A stretch of DNA of 64,000 nt from Marinicella pacifica (GCF_014636635.1 NZ_BMEO01000006.1:121650-185649); one strand, 5' to 3'; shown: positions 16,672 through 28,491, counted from the stretch's first letter. Notes: a model not told the origin generated them from the sequence alone. Numbers and translations: made by a program.

Positions 16672-16699
16672 AAAAAAGGCGACTCGATGGCCGCCTTTT
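16672..16699 (-). terminator. Rho-independent terminator of pruA
   Basis: On the minus strand AAAAGGCG and CGCCTTTTTT pair around a 10-base loop, ending in a T run, about 20 bases after the pruA stop. Confidence 0.8.
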
Positions 16700-16718
16700 C
16701 AGTCCACTTTTGATTGTG

Positions 16719-18347
16719 TTAGCCCAAAAACGGATAACGGTAGTCCGTGGGTGGGACGAAGGTTTCTTTAATGGTTCTGGGTGATAACCATCGGTAGAGG
16801 TTTAAGGCACTGCCGGCTTTGTCGTTGGTGCCTGACGCACGGCCGCCGCCGAAGGGTTGTTGGCCAACCACGGCGCCGGTGGGTTTGTCGTTGATATAGA
16901 AGTTACCGGCGGCATGACGCAGACGATCAGCCATGTGGTTAATCACATAGCGATCCCGGGCAAATATGCCGCCTGTGAGGGCGTACATGGAGCCTTCATC
17001 ACATAAGGTTAGGGTTTCTTCAAAATCATCATCCTGATAGACATAGATGGTTAATACCGGACCAAAGATTTCTTCTTCCATGGTTTTAAAACCAGGGTCT
17101 TTGGTCACAATCACAGTCGGCTCAATAAAGTAACCGGTGCTTTTATCACAACCACCACCGACGATAATTTCGGCATCATCAGCTTGTTTGGCGTGGTCAA
17201 TATAGGATTTAATTTTATCGAATGCAGGCTCATCGATCACCGCGTTAATAAAGTTACCAAAATCACGGGTGCTACCCATATTAAAGGATTCAACGTCTTT
17301 CACCAGTTGGGTCTTAATGTCTGACCATAAAGATTCCGGTAAATAAGCCCGCGAGGCGGCAGAGCATTTTTGGCCCTGAAATTCAAAAGCTCCGCGGGAT
17401 AATGCAGTGGCCACGGCCACCGGATTGGCTGATGAATGGGCAAAGATAAAGTCTTTACCGCCGGTTTCACCGACAATCCGCGGATACGAGCGGTAGTTAT
17501 TGATGTTGTTACCGATTTCTTTATAAATATGCCTAAAGGTTCCGGTTGAACCTGTGAAATGGACACCGGCTAAATCCGGACGGGTCAGTAAAGCCTCACC
17601 GGCCACGGGACCGTCCGCGGCCACCATATTAATCACCCCATCAGGTAAGCCGGCTTCTTTAAAGACCTGCATGATGACATGTGCCGACAGCATTTGGGTA
17701 CCCGAGGGCTTCCAGACAACGGTGTTACCCAGCATTGCCGGAGCGGCCGGTAAGTTACCCGCAATGGCGGTAAAGTTAAAGGGTGTGATGGCCAGGATAA
17801 AGCCTTCTAAAGGGCGCCAGTCGAGCTGGTTCCAGACACCGGGCGAGGATTCGGGTTGCTCTGCCATAATACCTTCATAAAATTCGGCATTAAAGCGTAA
17901 GAAATCAATTAACTCACAGGCCGAATCAATTTCCGCCTGAAAAGCATTTTTGGACTGACCGTGCATGGTGGCGGCATTAATGATGTTGCGGTAGGGACCA
18001 GCCAATAAATCAGCGGCTTTTAAAAACACGGCTGCCCGGGATTGCCAGGGTAAGCGTTCCCAATCTCCTTGAGCCTTCACCGCGGCATCGGCTGCCAGGT
18101 TTAAAATGGCTTTATCGGCTTTGTAATACGTACCCAGCACATGCTGGTGATTATGGGGCATGGTCACCTCGGCTTTGTTGTCCGTTTTAACCGCTTTGCC
18201 ATTAATGATATTGGGAATATCCGTGTGTTGATTCGCCATTTCGTCCATGGCTTTTTGCAAGGCAATGGTTTCATCACTCCCCGGACGGTATTCATTGATC
18301 GGCTCATTGCTGACCGCTGGTGTTTGTGGAATGTTGGCTGAAATCAT
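16719..18347 (-). CDS. pruA: L-glutamate gamma-semialdehyde (delta-1-pyrroline-5-carboxylate) dehydrogenase
   Basis: A 542-residue aldehyde dehydrogenase that oxidises glutamate semialdehyde to glutamate, the second step of proline catabolism. Seen are the NAD site AITPFNFTAIAGNLPAAP, the catalytic Glu in VGETGGKD and the nucleophile Cys in FQGQKCSAASRAY. It is the stand-alone, mitochondrial-like form rather than the fused PutA. The frame extends to 18422, but the ATG at 18347 has a clear GGAG site 7 bases upstream and the extension covers the mdh terminator, so I use 18347. No proline dehydrogenase gene is nearby. Confidence 0.93.
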   Translation of the reverse strand: MISANIPQTPAVSNEPINEYRPGSDETIALQKAMDEMANQHTDIPNIINGKAVKTDNKAEVTMPHNHQHVLGTYYKADKAILNLAADAAVKAQGDWERLPWQSRAAVFLKAADLLAGPYRNIINAATMHGQSKNAFQAEIDSACELIDFLRFNAEFYEGIMAEQPESSPGVWNQLDWRPLEGFILAITPFNFTAIAGNLPAAPAMLGNTVVWKPSGTQMLSAHVIMQVFKEAGLPDGVINMVAADGPVAGEALLTRPDLAGVHFTGSTGTFRHIYKEIGNNINNYRSYPRIVGETGGKDFIFAHSSANPVAVATALSRGAFEFQGQKCSAASRAYLPESLWSDIKTQLVKDVESFNMGSTRDFGNFINAVIDEPAFDKIKSYIDHAKQADDAEIIVGGGCDKSTGYFIEPTVIVTKDPGFKTMEEEIFGPVLTIYVYQDDDFEETLTLCDEGSMYALTGGIFARDRYVINHMADRLRHAAGNFYINDKPTGAVVGQQPFGGGRASGTNDKAGSALNLYRWLSPRTIKETFVPPTDYRYPFLG

Positions 18348-18372
18348 AATATCTCCAAATAATGTTTCTGAT

Positions 18373-18411
18373 AAAAAAACACCGCCTGATGTTGTTAAAA
18401 CAACGGCGGTG
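18373..18411 (-). terminator. Rho-independent terminator of mdh
   Basis: On the minus strand CACCGCC and GGCGGTG pair, with additional pairing of GTTGTT/AACAAC in the loop region, followed by seven T. It lies between mdh and pruA, so pruA probably needs its own promoter or readthrough. Confidence 0.88.
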
Positions 18412-18434
18412 CTCATGGTCATAAAATAAACTGT

Positions 18435-19412
18435 TTAGCTAAATAAGTGCTCGACCGCCGCACGTTCTTCACGCAATTCCTGATTGGTGGCATCAATGCG
18501 TTGTTGTGAAAAATCACTGATGGGTATATCTTGCACAATTCTGTATTGACCGTTGGCACAGGTCACCGGATAACCAAAAATCACCCCCGGTTCAATCCCA
18601 TAGCTGCCGTCACTGGGAATCGCCATTGAAACCCAGTCTTTATCAGGCGTACCCAATGCCCAGGATTTCATGTGGTCAATGGCGGCTGAAGCCGCTGAGG
18701 CGGCACTGGAGGCACCTCTGGCTTTAATGATTGCTGCACCGCGTTGCTGTACGGTTGGGATAAAATCGTTTTCATACCAGTTATGATCAATGTCTTTAAC
18801 CACTTCGCCATTCACTTTAAGTTGTGAAATATCCGGATACTGGGTGGAGGAATGGTTGCCCCAGATGGTCATATTGCTTAATTCATGGGTGCCCACCGAT
18901 AATTTATCAGCCATTTGGGCAATCGCTCGGTTGTGATCCAGGCGAACCATGGCAGTAAATTGTGCCGGATTAATGTTCGGTGCGTTTTGTTGCGCAATCA
19001 AGGCGTTGGTGTTGGCAGGATTACCCACAACCAGTACTTTAATGTCCTTATTGGCGTGATTATTGATGGCTTTACCCTGCACAGAAAAAATCTCAGCGTT
19101 TTTCTTTAATAAATCACTGCGCTCCATGCCGGGTCCACGTGGCATGGCACCCACTAAAAGAGCATAATCAGCGTCTTTAAAAGCGACATTGGCATCGTCT
19201 GTGGCAACGATTCCTTGTAATAAGGGAAAGGCACAATCTTCTAATTCCATCACCACACCCTGCACCGCTTGCATCGCCGGGGGGATTTCCAACAGATGTA
19301 GAATAACCGGCTGGTCATCACCCAGCATATTGCCGGCCGCGATTCTGAATAAAAGTTGATAGCCAATTTGACCGGCGGCACCGGTAACAACGACTCGAAC
19401 GGGTGATTTCAT
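18435..19412 (-). CDS. mdh: Malate dehydrogenase
   Basis: A 325-residue NAD-dependent malate dehydrogenase of the cytosolic-type clade (interconverting malate and oxaloacetate in the TCA cycle). Seen are the Rossmann motif [32 protein letters not shown] with the substrate-binding arginines, [11 protein letters not shown] and the catalytic histidine in [13 protein letters not shown]. Length is standard. It is followed by a strong terminator. Confidence 0.97.
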   Translation of the reverse strand: MKSPVRVVVTGAAGQIGYQLLFRIAAGNMLGDDQPVILHLLEIPPAMQAVQGVVMELEDCAFPLLQGIVATDDANVAFKDADYALLVGAMPRGPGMERSDLLKKNAEIFSVQGKAINNHANKDIKVLVVGNPANTNALIAQQNAPNINPAQFTAMVRLDHNRAIAQMADKLSVGTHELSNMTIWGNHSSTQYPDISQLKVNGEVVKDIDHNWYENDFIPTVQQRGAAIIKARGASSAASAASAAIDHMKSWALGTPDKDWVSMAIPSDGSYGIEPGVIFGYPVTCANGQYRIVQDIPISDFSQQRIDATNQELREERAAVEHLFS

Positions 19413-19516
19413 ATCATCTCCTGTATGCGTAATGCTTTTAAGAGACCTTTTTGAATGGGCCGTGTCGCTTTGAAAAAGATCTCAGGTAATTGAACAGCCT
19501 TAGCTGACTGAAAAAA

Positions 19517-19593
19517 TGGTCGGAGCGAGAAGATTCGAACTTCCGACCCCCACAACCCCATTGTGGTGCGCTACCAGGCTGCGCCACGCTCCG
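19517..19593 (-). tRNA. tRNA-Pro (anticodon GGG)
   Basis: A 77-base gene with CCA encoded. The acceptor stem CGGAGCG pairs with CGCTCCG; the D arm, the anticodon stem CCACA/TGTGG with loop ATGGGGT, and the T arm with TTCGAAT are all intact. The anticodon is GGG, reading CCC/CCU. A T run follows the CCA end and can terminate transcription. Confidence 0.97.
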
Positions 19594-19606
19594 AAACCAG
19601 GTGCGT

Positions 19607-19635
19607 ATTCTAACACTTTTGGAATCTTATTTGAA
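19607..19635 (-). promoter_or_regulatory. Promoter of tRNA-Pro
   Basis: On the minus strand TTCAAA and TAGAAT are spaced by 17 bases, with the tRNA starting 13 bases after the -10 box. Confidence 0.6.
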
Positions 19636-19715
19636 AGATTTAGAATCGATTAAATGATTTAACCGAGCGTCACATTCGTCATACACAAACTAATAAAATA
19701 ATGATGGATTTATTT

Positions 19716-19837
19716 CAACCACAGAGGTCACAAAAGTTTTCACAAAGGGCACAAAGAAATAACAATTTCTCCTTAGTGTATTTTGTGTAATCTCCGTGCT
19801 CTTTGTGGTTTTCTGAGGACAGAAGACTGACGACAGA
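19716..19837. repeat. Dispersed intergenic repeat, copy 1 (AACCACA / TGTGGTT type)
   Basis: Imperfect long inverted repeat: AACCACAGAGGTCACAAAAG near one end, CTCTTTGTGGTTTTCTGAGG near the other, with AAAGGGCACAAAG inside. The right end continues into AGGACAGAAGACTGACGACAG. The same two-part composition occurs at 46597-46710 and partly at 59057-59091. A remnant of another palindrome, ACCGGCCTGCGCCGGT, follows at 19849-19864. Confidence 0.7.
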
Positions 19838-19885
19838 AAAACGCTGGTACCGGCCTGCGCCGGTAAGAACTGTTGAGTAAGAACA

Positions 19886-20239
19886 TTATTTCAGGATACT
19901 GAGGATTTCTTCTAATTCCTGTACAGTTTGCTGAATCACTTGATAGGATTTACTGGCTTCTTTTTCTTCCACCTGACCGTTTAACTTTTGACGGGCGCCG
20001 TTGATGGTGTAGCCGTGATCATATAATAAGCTGCGGATTTGTCGAATCATCATCACATCATTGCGTTGATAATATCGCCGGTTACCACGTCTTTTCACCG
20101 GATTCAAATTATCAAATTCGTTTTCCCAGTAACGCAGGACATGTTGTTTGACATCGCACAAGTCACTCACTTCACCGATGGTGAAATAGCGCTTGGCGGG
20201 AATCGGGGGTAAGGTTTTATTGTGGCCTTGATCCAGCAT
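19886..20239 (-). CDS. MerR-family transcriptional regulator
   Basis: A 117-residue one-domain MerR-type protein. The winged helix-turn-helix is clear: [23 protein letters not shown], then [13 protein letters not shown]. The short C-terminal helix has no metal- or drug-binding domain. Genes of this type commonly follow ihfA in gammaproteobacteria; their regulon is not known. It overlaps the ihfA stop by 23 bases, and ends the translation operon. Confidence 0.9.
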   Translation of the reverse strand: MLDQGHNKTLPPIPAKRYFTIGEVSDLCDVKQHVLRYWENEFDNLNPVKRRGNRRYYQRNDVMMIRQIRSLLYDHGYTINGARQKLNGQVEEKEASKSYQVIQQTVQELEEILSILK

Positions 20240-20525
20240 AAGTCTCTATGGTGTTCCTCAGTTTTTGTCCCGGTTTAAAAGCCACCACGCGGCGAGCTGA
20301 TATCGGGATTTCTTCTAATGTTTTGGGATTTCTGCCGGGCCGTGATTTTTTGTCACGCAATTCAAAATTACCAAAGCCTGATAATTTGACCCCGGAACCA
20401 TTTAATAATTGTTCTTTTATGGTATCAAAAAACACGCTAACAAATTCATTGGCTTCACGTTTATTTAAGCCAACTTCCATATACAGAATTTCTGCTAAAT
20501 CAGTTTTTGTAATGGTTTCATTCAT
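20217..20525 (-). CDS. ihfA: Integration host factor alpha subunit
   Basis: A 102-residue DNA-bending protein that pairs with IhfB to shape promoters, origins and recombination sites. It has the family order [25 protein letters not shown] and the minor-groove arm [14 protein letters not shown] with the intercalating proline. It overlaps the pheT stop by 4 bases, the conserved pheST-ihfA arrangement that ties its expression to the phenylalanyl-tRNA synthetase transcript. Confidence 0.97.
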   Translation of the reverse strand: MNETITKTDLAEILYMEVGLNKREANEFVSVFFDTIKEQLLNGSGVKLSGFGNFELRDKKSRPGRNPKTLEEIPISARRVVAFKPGQKLRNTIETYAGSRPQ

Positions 20526-22903
20526 GTTCTGATAACGGCATTTAAATTTTTCTCTAAAAAGGATACCCCGACTGCCACCAGTTTGTCCACTTCTTTATCT
20601 TCCAAAGTTCGATTATTTGCCTGAAATATCAGCGCGATGGCGAAACTTTTGTATCCTTTTTCAATATGCTCACCTTTATACACATCAAATAACAATAATT
20701 GTCGCAAAACATCACTTTCAGAACCGATACTGTTTTCAATACCTTGTTTAACTGTTTCCCAGCTTAAATCTTCAGCTAATTGAATGGATAAATCGCGTCG
20801 TGTGCTTGGAAATTTAGAGATCGCCTGCCATTGTGGCAAGGTTCTGTGAGCGATTGATTGCCAGTCCAACTGAGCCATATACACCGGTGTTTTGATTTTT
20901 AACCGTTGGGTAATGGTCGGATGAACCTGACCCATATGACCGATGCATTGCTTGTTCAACAAAATATCGGCTTGTCTGCCGGGGTGCAAAAATGGTTTTT
21001 TGCCAAGCTGGTAACTGACATCACCCGGCACCGCTTCCAGCAAATCATCCACCTGACCTTTTAAATCATAAAAGTCAACAGCACGTGTTTCCAAACCCCA
21101 TTGTTCCGGTTGGGCCTGCCCACAACGAGCCAGTATCAGGACATCTTCCTGAATTAAGTCTTGCGCCACCGACCGATTAAAAACTTTACCCAGCTCAAAC
21201 AGAGCGAGATTTAATTCACCATGGGCACGGTTGGCCTGAATATTAACTAAAATTCCGGGTAATAAATGGGTGCGCATCACGGCCATGTCCCGGGTCAGAG
21301 GATTGGCCAGAGCGTAACCTGACTCAGCCAAATGACAATCCTGCAGCTGTTTTTCAGACACAAAGGCGTAATTAATCACCTCTTGATAGCCTTTAGCCAC
21401 CAGTTGTTTTTTTACAGTGATGGGAGAAGCTTGTTGTTCAGGTAAAGTATGGATAACATCATCGCTGTGCAGTAAATCAGCCGGCATTTGGTCATAACCT
21501 ACCACCCGCACCACTTCTTCAATCAAATCTTCAGCAAGGCTTAAATCAAAGCGCCAACTGGGTGTTTTAACGGTCCAGCCCGACTGATCGGATAAAACCT
21601 GAAAGCCCAAGTGATTAAAAATATCCGTCACGCGATCAAAAGCCACATCAAAGCCCAACACCCGTTTTAGATGACCGGCTGATAACTTGATTTCAAGTTG
21701 TTGCGGCATATCCGGCTCACTACAAACGGTGTTAATAGGTCCGGCATGGCCACCGCAAATCGATATAATCAGCTCAGTGGCACGCTCCATGGCGCGTTCC
21801 TGTAATTGCCAATCAACACCTCGCTCAAAACGTAAACTGGAATCGGTATGGGTTCCCAATCGTCGGGATTTACCCATGATATGAGCCGGATCAAAATAGG
21901 CAGATTCCAGAATAATATCTCGGGTATCGGGCTGTACACCGCTGTCTAAGCCACCCATCACACCGGCCACTGCCAGTGGTTTATTTTGATCTGCTATCAG
22001 CAGAAATGACTCATCAACTTGCACTTCTGAACCGTCAAGTAAAGTGATGGTTTCCAGATTTTCTGCCATACGCACCATAATACCGCCATCAATTTTATCG
22101 CAATCAAAGGCGTGCATTGGCTGTCCCAGTTCAAGCATCACATAATTGGTGACATCCACCACCGGATGAATCGACCGCAGTCCGGCTTTTCTCAACACTT
22201 CTTTAAGCCACAAAGGTGAATCGGCCGTGTTATTAATGTCTTTAATAATGCGTCCACAATAGCGCGGGCAGGCTTTAGGCGCTTGAACAGTAACCGACAC
22301 CGCTTCATTATGTTTAATATCAGCGGTTTGAATCACCGGCTCATTCATTGGCAAGTTATGTAATGTTGCGAGCTCCCGTGCAACCCCACGTACACAAAAG
22401 CAATCAGCGCGATTCGGGGTTAAATCAATGTCGATGATGGTGTCTTTAAGCTGTAAATAATCACGCATCGATTCACCCAAGGGTGCATCATTTGGTAATT
22501 CCATTAAACCACTGCCCTCTTCGCTCAGACCCAGTTCAACTTCAGAACACAACATACCGGCAGATTCTTCGCCACGCAATTTGGATTTTTTAATTTTAAA
22601 ACCACCTGGCAAAACAGCACCCACTTGTGCCAGAGGAACTTTTATGCCGCGACGGGCATTGGGCGCACCACAAACAATCTGTAAGCTGTTTTGACCATCA
22701 TTGACCGTGCATATTTGTAATTTATCGGCATTGGGATGTGGTTGACAGGCGGTTATTTCAGCCACCACAACACCACTGAACTCGCCGGCAGCCGGTAACA
22801 CATCATCCACCTCCAGACCTAACATGGTCAACTGGGAAACGGTGGTTTGGGTGTCTTGATGGATATCCACCCATTGTTTAATCCATTGTTCACTGATTTT
22901 CAT
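20522..22903 (-). CDS. pheT: Phenylalanyl-tRNA synthetase beta subunit
   Basis: A 793-residue beta chain of the alpha2-beta2 synthetase. The N-terminal tRNA-binding (EMAP-like) domain (about 40-150) is followed by B3/B4 editing domain (about 210-370: [15 protein letters not shown]), B5 (about 400-470), the catalytic-like domain and a C-terminal ferredoxin-fold anticodon-binding domain ([12 protein letters not shown] to the end). Length matches E. coli PheT. It lies 12 bases after pheS. Confidence 0.98.
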   Translation of the reverse strand: MKISEQWIKQWVDIHQDTQTTVSQLTMLGLEVDDVLPAAGEFSGVVVAEITACQPHPNADKLQICTVNDGQNSLQIVCGAPNARRGIKVPLAQVGAVLPGGFKIKKSKLRGEESAGMLCSEVELGLSEEGSGLMELPNDAPLGESMRDYLQLKDTIIDIDLTPNRADCFCVRGVARELATLHNLPMNEPVIQTADIKHNEAVSVTVQAPKACPRYCGRIIKDINNTADSPLWLKEVLRKAGLRSIHPVVDVTNYVMLELGQPMHAFDCDKIDGGIMVRMAENLETITLLDGSEVQVDESFLLIADQNKPLAVAGVMGGLDSGVQPDTRDIILESAYFDPAHIMGKSRRLGTHTDSSLRFERGVDWQLQERAMERATELIISICGGHAGPINTVCSEPDMPQQLEIKLSAGHLKRVLGFDVAFDRVTDIFNHLGFQVLSDQSGWTVKTPSWRFDLSLAEDLIEEVVRVVGYDQMPADLLHSDDVIHTLPEQQASPITVKKQLVAKGYQEVINYAFVSEKQLQDCHLAESGYALANPLTRDMAVMRTHLLPGILVNIQANRAHGELNLALFELGKVFNRSVAQDLIQEDVLILARCGQAQPEQWGLETRAVDFYDLKGQVDDLLEAVPGDVSYQLGKKPFLHPGRQADILLNKQCIGHMGQVHPTITQRLKIKTPVYMAQLDWQSIAHRTLPQWQAISKFPSTRRDLSIQLAEDLSWETVKQGIENSIGSESDVLRQLLLFDVYKGEHIEKGYKSFAIALIFQANNRTLEDKEVDKLVAVGVSFLEKNLNAVIRT

Positions 22904-22915
22904 GGCTACAGACCT

Positions 22916-24408
<1,493 letters not shown>

Positions 24409-24421
24409 AATTTAACTCCTT

Positions 24422-24619
24422 TTATTTAGCGTAGGGCAACAAACGTTCAATTGCCGCTTCATCAGACTCATGAACAAGACTCGTACCACGTAAATTACGT
24501 TTACGTTTCTGACTCATTTTAGTCAAAATATGAGAACGGAAAGCGTGTTTACGCTTAAAACCGCCCGCGGTTTTTTTAAAGCGCTTGGCCGCGCCTTTTT
24601 TGGTTTTAATTTTTGGCAT
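24422..24619 (-). CDS. rpmI: 50S ribosomal protein L35
   Basis: A 65-residue basic protein with [17 protein letters not shown] at the start, then the [20 protein letters not shown] type core. The ATG at 24619 has an excellent TTAGGAGGC ribosome site; the frame open to 24673 is not conserved. It is separated from infC by an unusually long 322-base spacer containing three repeats. Confidence 0.97.
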   Translation of the reverse strand: MPKIKTKKGAAKRFKKTAGGFKRKHAFRSHILTKMSQKRKRNLRGTSLVHESDEAAIERLLPYAK

Positions 24620-24698
24620 AATGCCTCCTAAACTTATATTTTTTACTCCTGCAAGTTGCCGATTCAACGGCATTTGGGGACTCGCAGGTCAGCTCGTT

Positions 24699-24925
24699 AT
24701 GGTGTCTTCGTAGCCACTTCTTTTTGCTTCGCAAAAAACCGTAACTACTTCGACTTATTTAAGGGTCGATGCTGCTGATTCACGGGCTACGGCATTACGT
24801 GAGCACTTCTTTAACGACGTTAAAACCGCTCTCACTGCATTGCCTGCCCTTCCGCTCACCAACTGTATCTCGCCTGTGTCTTCATGGCCGCTTCTTTCAC
24901 TACGTGAAAAACTGCAACCATTTCG
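24699..24925 (-). promoter_or_regulatory. Three-fold repeated structured leader before rpmI
   Basis: The infC-rpmI spacer contains three related units of about 87 bases. Landmarks on the plus strand: CCACTTCTTTTTGCTTCGCAA (24714 on, split by hairpin), GCACTTCTTTAACGACGTTAA (about 24803) and CGCTTCTTTCACTACGTGAA (about 24889). Each unit holds a small hairpin (TTTTTGC/GCAAAAA, TTTAACG/CGTTAAA, TTTCAC/GTGAAA) beside a conserved GAAGTGGC-like strand in the mRNA sense. The position suggests an autoregulatory site for L20; that function is inference. Confidence 0.55.
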
Positions 24926-24941
24926 ACTGATTAAAGATTAT

Positions 24942-25466
24942 TTACTTGTCCGATTTCGGCGCCAGTAACATAATCATAAAGCGACCTTCCATTTTCGCCG
25001 GTCGTTGTTCAACAACCGCTTCATCCTGTACTTCTTCGGCCACCCGATCCAACATCTGCGATCCGAGTTCCCGATGCGCCAATTCACGACCTCTGAACAT
25101 AATGGTCACTTTGACCTTGTTCCCCTGGTCGATGAATTTACGCAAATTTTTCATTTTGACCTGAAAATCGCCTTCATCCGTATTCGGTCTGAATTTGACC
25201 TCTTTGAGCTGGACTTTTTTCTGTTTTTTCTTGGCTTGTTGTTGTTTTTTGGCCTGTTCAAACTTGAACTTGCCATAATCCATGATTTTACAAACCGGCG
25301 GTCTGGCCTTGGGTGAGATTTCCACCAAATCCAAACCGGCCTCCTCAGCGCGTTTTAGCGCTTCATCGGTGGCCATAACACCAACCTGATCTCCATTCTG
25401 GTCAATCAGTCTCACCTCAGGAATCTTAATTTGCTGATTCCGACGCACTTTTTCAGTTTTAGCGAT
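24942..25466 (-). CDS. infC: Translation initiation factor IF-3, probable AUC start
   Basis: A 174-residue IF-3 that controls start-codon fidelity and 30S recycling. The N-terminal domain (IPEVRLIDQNGDQVGVMATD, linker KARPPVCKIMDYGKFKFEQ read in pieces) and the C-terminal domain (EVKFRPNTDEGDFQVKM, VTIMFRGRELAH) are intact. The first ordinary start is GTG at 25448 with no ribosome site. An in-frame ATC at 25464-25466 lies 8 bases after a perfect AGGAGG and gives the family N-terminus AKTEKVRRNQ. IF-3 genes characteristically use AUU or other rare codons for self-control, so I choose it. Confidence 0.93.
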   Translation of the reverse strand: MAKTEKVRRNQQIKIPEVRLIDQNGDQVGVMATDEALKRAEEAGLDLVEISPKARPPVCKIMDYGKFKFEQAKKQQQAKKKQKKVQLKEVKFRPNTDEGDFQVKMKNLRKFIDQGNKVKVTIMFRGRELAHRELGSQMLDRVAEEVQDEAVVEQRPAKMEGRFMIMLLAPKSDK

Positions 25467-25474
25467 TAGTCAAT

Positions 25475-25480
25475 CCTCCT
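25475..25480 (-). promoter_or_regulatory. Ribosome binding site deciding the infC start
   Basis: AGGAGG on the minus strand, 8 bases before the ATC codon at 25466 and 7 bases after the thrS stop. Its distance to the GTG at 25448 (26 bases) is too long for that codon to be the main start. Confidence 0.75.
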
Positions 25481-25486
25481 AAAAAA

Positions 25487-27394
25487 TTATTGTTTTTCTT
25501 TTACTTCACGGCTTAGCTGTGAAATGAAAGCATCTAATGTCATTGAGCCCAAGTCTTTACCACTGTGGCTTCGCACCGTAACGGTACCGTTTTCAAGCTC
25601 TTCATTACCCACGATAAGTAAATAATTGGTCTTACTTAGCGTGTGTTGGCGAATTTTATAGCCGATCTTTTCGTTTCTCAAGTCATAAATGGCCCGAAAC
25701 CCCTGATTTTTCAAAGTTTTGCCAATTTTTTCCGCATATTTCGACTGCTGGCCTGTGATATTAAGCACCGCCACTTGCGTTGGCGCTAACCATAAGGGTA
25801 ACTGACCGGCATGGTGTTCAATTAAAATACCGATAAAACGTTCAAAAGAACCCAGAATGGCACGGTGTAACATCACCGGTACTTTGCGCTCGCCGTCCTC
25901 TGCCACATAGCTGGCATCCAATCGGCCCGGCATAGAAAAATCCACCTGAATGGTGCCGCACTGCCACACCCGCCCCAAACAATCTTTTAAGGAAAATTCT
26001 ATTTTGGGTCCGTAAAAAGCCCCTTCACCGGGCAATTCCTGCCATGCGATGTTTTTGGCATCCAACGCACTGGCCAATGCCTGTTCTGACTTATCCCAGT
26101 CGGCATCGCTACCGACCCTTTTTTCCGGCCGTGTTGATAAACGATAAATAATGTCTTCAAACCCAAAATCAGCATACACTTCATGCAAAAAATCAATAAA
26201 TTCTGACACCTCGCGGGCAATGTCCTTTTCCTCACAAAATATATGCGCATCATCCTGAACAAAGCCCCGAACCCGCATCAAACCGTGCAGTGCCCCGGAA
26301 GGCTCATTGCGGTGGCAAGAGCCAAATTCAGCCAAGCGAATCGGTAAATCACGGTAAGATTTCAGTCCCTGGTTAAAGACCTGCACATGGCATGGACAAT
26401 TCATCGGTTTAATCGCAAATTGGCGACCTTCAGAAGCCACCGAAAACATATCTTCACCAAATTTATCGGCATGTCCTGACCGTTCCCACAAGCTGTATTC
26501 AACGATTGATGGGGTGTTGATTTCTTGATAATTGCGTTCATCCAGTTTTTTTCGCATATAACCGCGAACTGCCTGATATATCGACCAACCGCGCGGATGC
26601 CAGAACACCATGCCGGGGGCTTCTTCCTGAAAATGGAACAAATCCATCTTTTTACCCAGTTTACGGTGATCGCGCTTTTCCGCTTCCTGTAAACGAAACA
26701 GATAATCTTTTAAGTCTTTCTTATCGTACCAGGCGGTACCGTAAATTCGCTGTAGCATGGCGTTACGGCTGTCACCCCGCCAATAAGCGCCGGCCACACT
26801 CATGAGTTTAAATACTTTGAGCTTACCCGTATTGGGTACATGCGGACCGCGACATAGATCGGTGAATTCACCCTGGCGATACAATGACAGGGTTTCATCG
26901 GCCGGAATATCACGAATAATCTCGGCTTTGTAATGCTCGCCTTTTTGCTCAAAAAATTCAATCGCTTCATCCCGCGACAATTCGAATCGCTCAACAGGCA
27001 GTTTTTCTTTGGCAATTTTTTTCATTTCAGCGGTGATTTTTTCAAGATCTTCATCGCTGAACGGCTCTTGGGTGGCAAAATCATAGTAAAAGCCATCGTC
27101 AATCACCGGCCCGATGGTCACTTCCACATTTGGAAACAAACGCTGAACCGCCTGCGCCATCATATGAGCCGCCGAATGTCGCAAGACCTCCAAGCCGTCT
27201 TCAGATTGACCGGTAATAATGGTCAAGTCGATGTCTTCGTTGATTTTGTAAGATAAATCAACCTTCTGATCATTGACACGGGCCGCCAATGCCGCCTGTG
27301 CCAGACCCGGACCAATATCCTCGGCCACTTCCGCCACCGTTAAAGCGGCATCATATTGTCGTTGGCTACCATCAGCCAAAGTCACCGTAATCAT
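25487..27394 (-). CDS. thrS: Threonyl-tRNA synthetase
   Basis: A 635-residue class II synthetase. Domains: N-terminal TGS (1-62), editing domain with [17 protein letters not shown] (about 70-225), catalytic core (about 240-530) with zinc ligands around [10 protein letters not shown] and [22 protein letters not shown] motif 2 (seen as [15 protein letters not shown]), and the C-terminal anticodon domain. It heads the thrS-infC-rpmI-rplT-pheST-ihfA series. Full length and intact. Confidence 0.98.
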   Translation of the reverse strand: MITVTLADGSQRQYDAALTVAEVAEDIGPGLAQAALAARVNDQKVDLSYKINEDIDLTIITGQSEDGLEVLRHSAAHMMAQAVQRLFPNVEVTIGPVIDDGFYYDFATQEPFSDEDLEKITAEMKKIAKEKLPVERFELSRDEAIEFFEQKGEHYKAEIIRDIPADETLSLYRQGEFTDLCRGPHVPNTGKLKVFKLMSVAGAYWRGDSRNAMLQRIYGTAWYDKKDLKDYLFRLQEAEKRDHRKLGKKMDLFHFQEEAPGMVFWHPRGWSIYQAVRGYMRKKLDERNYQEINTPSIVEYSLWERSGHADKFGEDMFSVASEGRQFAIKPMNCPCHVQVFNQGLKSYRDLPIRLAEFGSCHRNEPSGALHGLMRVRGFVQDDAHIFCEEKDIAREVSEFIDFLHEVYADFGFEDIIYRLSTRPEKRVGSDADWDKSEQALASALDAKNIAWQELPGEGAFYGPKIEFSLKDCLGRVWQCGTIQVDFSMPGRLDASYVAEDGERKVPVMLHRAILGSFERFIGILIEHHAGQLPLWLAPTQVAVLNITGQQSKYAEKIGKTLKNQGFRAIYDLRNEKIGYKIRQHTLSKTNYLLIVGNEELENGTVTVRSHSGKDLGSMTLDAFISQLSREVKEKQ

Positions 27395-27478
27395 GATTAA
27401 TTAAATCCAATAAACACAAAGATAAATTACGCTTTGCGGGTTGTCAAAAAGGAGCGGGATTATAACACGTTACCCGTG

Positions 27479-28216
27479 CTATTGCGCCTTAGCAGAACAA
27501 ATTTGTAAGTATTGTTTGATGACCGAATCAACCCCTTGATAGAGGCTTTCAACAGTTAGGGCATGACCAATGGAAACCTCTAAAATAGAGGGTATGGTCA
27601 AGAAGTCAGCCAAATTGTTTAAATCCAGATCATGTCCGGCATTCACCCCAAGGCCTAATTGCGTGGCCAGATTGGCTGCCCGGCGATATTGTCGTAAGGT
27701 GTCATTATAATCATCTTGCGCATGGGCGTTTGCATAAGCTTCCGTATAAAGTTCTATGCGATCGACGCCGGTTTTGGCCGCCAGTTCAACCTGCTGACAA
27801 TCGGGGTCTAAAAATATCGAACTGCGAACACCGATACGTCGCAGTTGTTCCGCCAGCGTCTTTATTTGATCAAAATGCTGATGCAAATCCCAGCCATGAT
27901 CCGATGTCAATTGATCCGGGGCATCCGGTACCAGTGTGCACTGATGGGGGCGGCTGGCCAAAATTAATTGCAAGAACCGCTCATCCGGATAGCCTTCTAC
28001 ATTAAGCTCTATGCCATGAAAAGCCGCCACCAATTCTCGTAAATCATGGACATCGCGGTCTTTGGTGTGGCGCTGATCCTGTCTTGGATGAACGGTTAAG
28101 CCCTGTACACCCAAATCAATTAAATATCGCCCATAGGCCACCACATTAGGATAATCACGGCCCCGTGAATTTCGCAATAATGCAATTTTATTGAGATTCA
28201 CACTTAACGCTGTCAT
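27479..28216 (-). CDS. pdxJ: Pyridoxine 5'-phosphate synthase
   Basis: A 245-residue TIM-barrel enzyme that makes pyridoxine phosphate from deoxyxylulose phosphate and aminoacetone phosphate in the DXP-dependent vitamin B6 route. Seen are LSVNLNKIALLRNSRG, GLTVHPRQDQRH, the LVPDAPDQLTSDHGWD segment and GLGVNAGHDL with the phosphate site. I prefer the ATG at 28216 (MTALSVNLNK) over 28231 on the basis of the family N-terminus. No pdxA partner or recO/acpS neighbour is present. Confidence 0.95.
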   Translation of the reverse strand: MTALSVNLNKIALLRNSRGRDYPNVVAYGRYLIDLGVQGLTVHPRQDQRHTKDRDVHDLRELVAAFHGIELNVEGYPDERFLQLILASRPHQCTLVPDAPDQLTSDHGWDLHQHFDQIKTLAEQLRRIGVRSSIFLDPDCQQVELAAKTGVDRIELYTEAYANAHAQDDYNDTLRQYRRAANLATQLGLGVNAGHDLDLNNLADFLTIPSILEVSIGHALTVESLYQGVDSVIKQYLQICSAKAQ

Positions 28217-28491
28217 AACAGGAAAAAACATTCTCTAAAAAAACGACATTTTAACGTATCCTGAGATAGGATGGCACGTCAAAAAAATCAGACGGAAAAA
28301 GATAAGGTGATGTGAGTAAAGGCGAGACCAATACAGAGAGAAAACGTCAACCCACAAAACTCTGTATTGGCTCACCGCATCGGGTCAAAAATAGATAACC
28401 CATTTTGGAGATTTTAATTATACCTCCCCTGTGAACACCCACATTTTTGCGAAATGAGATAGTCAATGTGGGTCTGTTCAAGGTGAAACCA
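28217..28491. other. Intergenic region with two strong inverted repeats
   Basis: This gap before the DUF6502 gene has no gene. It contains a perfect 11-base inverted repeat CCAATACAGAG / CTCTGTATTGG (28328-28338 and 28360-28370) and a 9-base one, ACCCACATT / AATGTGGGT (28437-28445 and 28465-28473), with outer GAAC/GTTC pairing. Neither is followed by a T run, so they do not look like ordinary terminators; they could be protein-binding sites or a small structured RNA. Confidence 0.55.

Noticed and set aside
18348..18422. Longer start of PruA
   Set aside because: It would be translated from the mdh terminator; the ATG at 18347 has a proper ribosome site.
24674..24941. Small protein gene in the infC-rpmI spacer
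   Set aside because: The repeats are spaced by 89 and 85 bases, not multiples of three, and no open frame spans them; RNA structure explains the pattern better.
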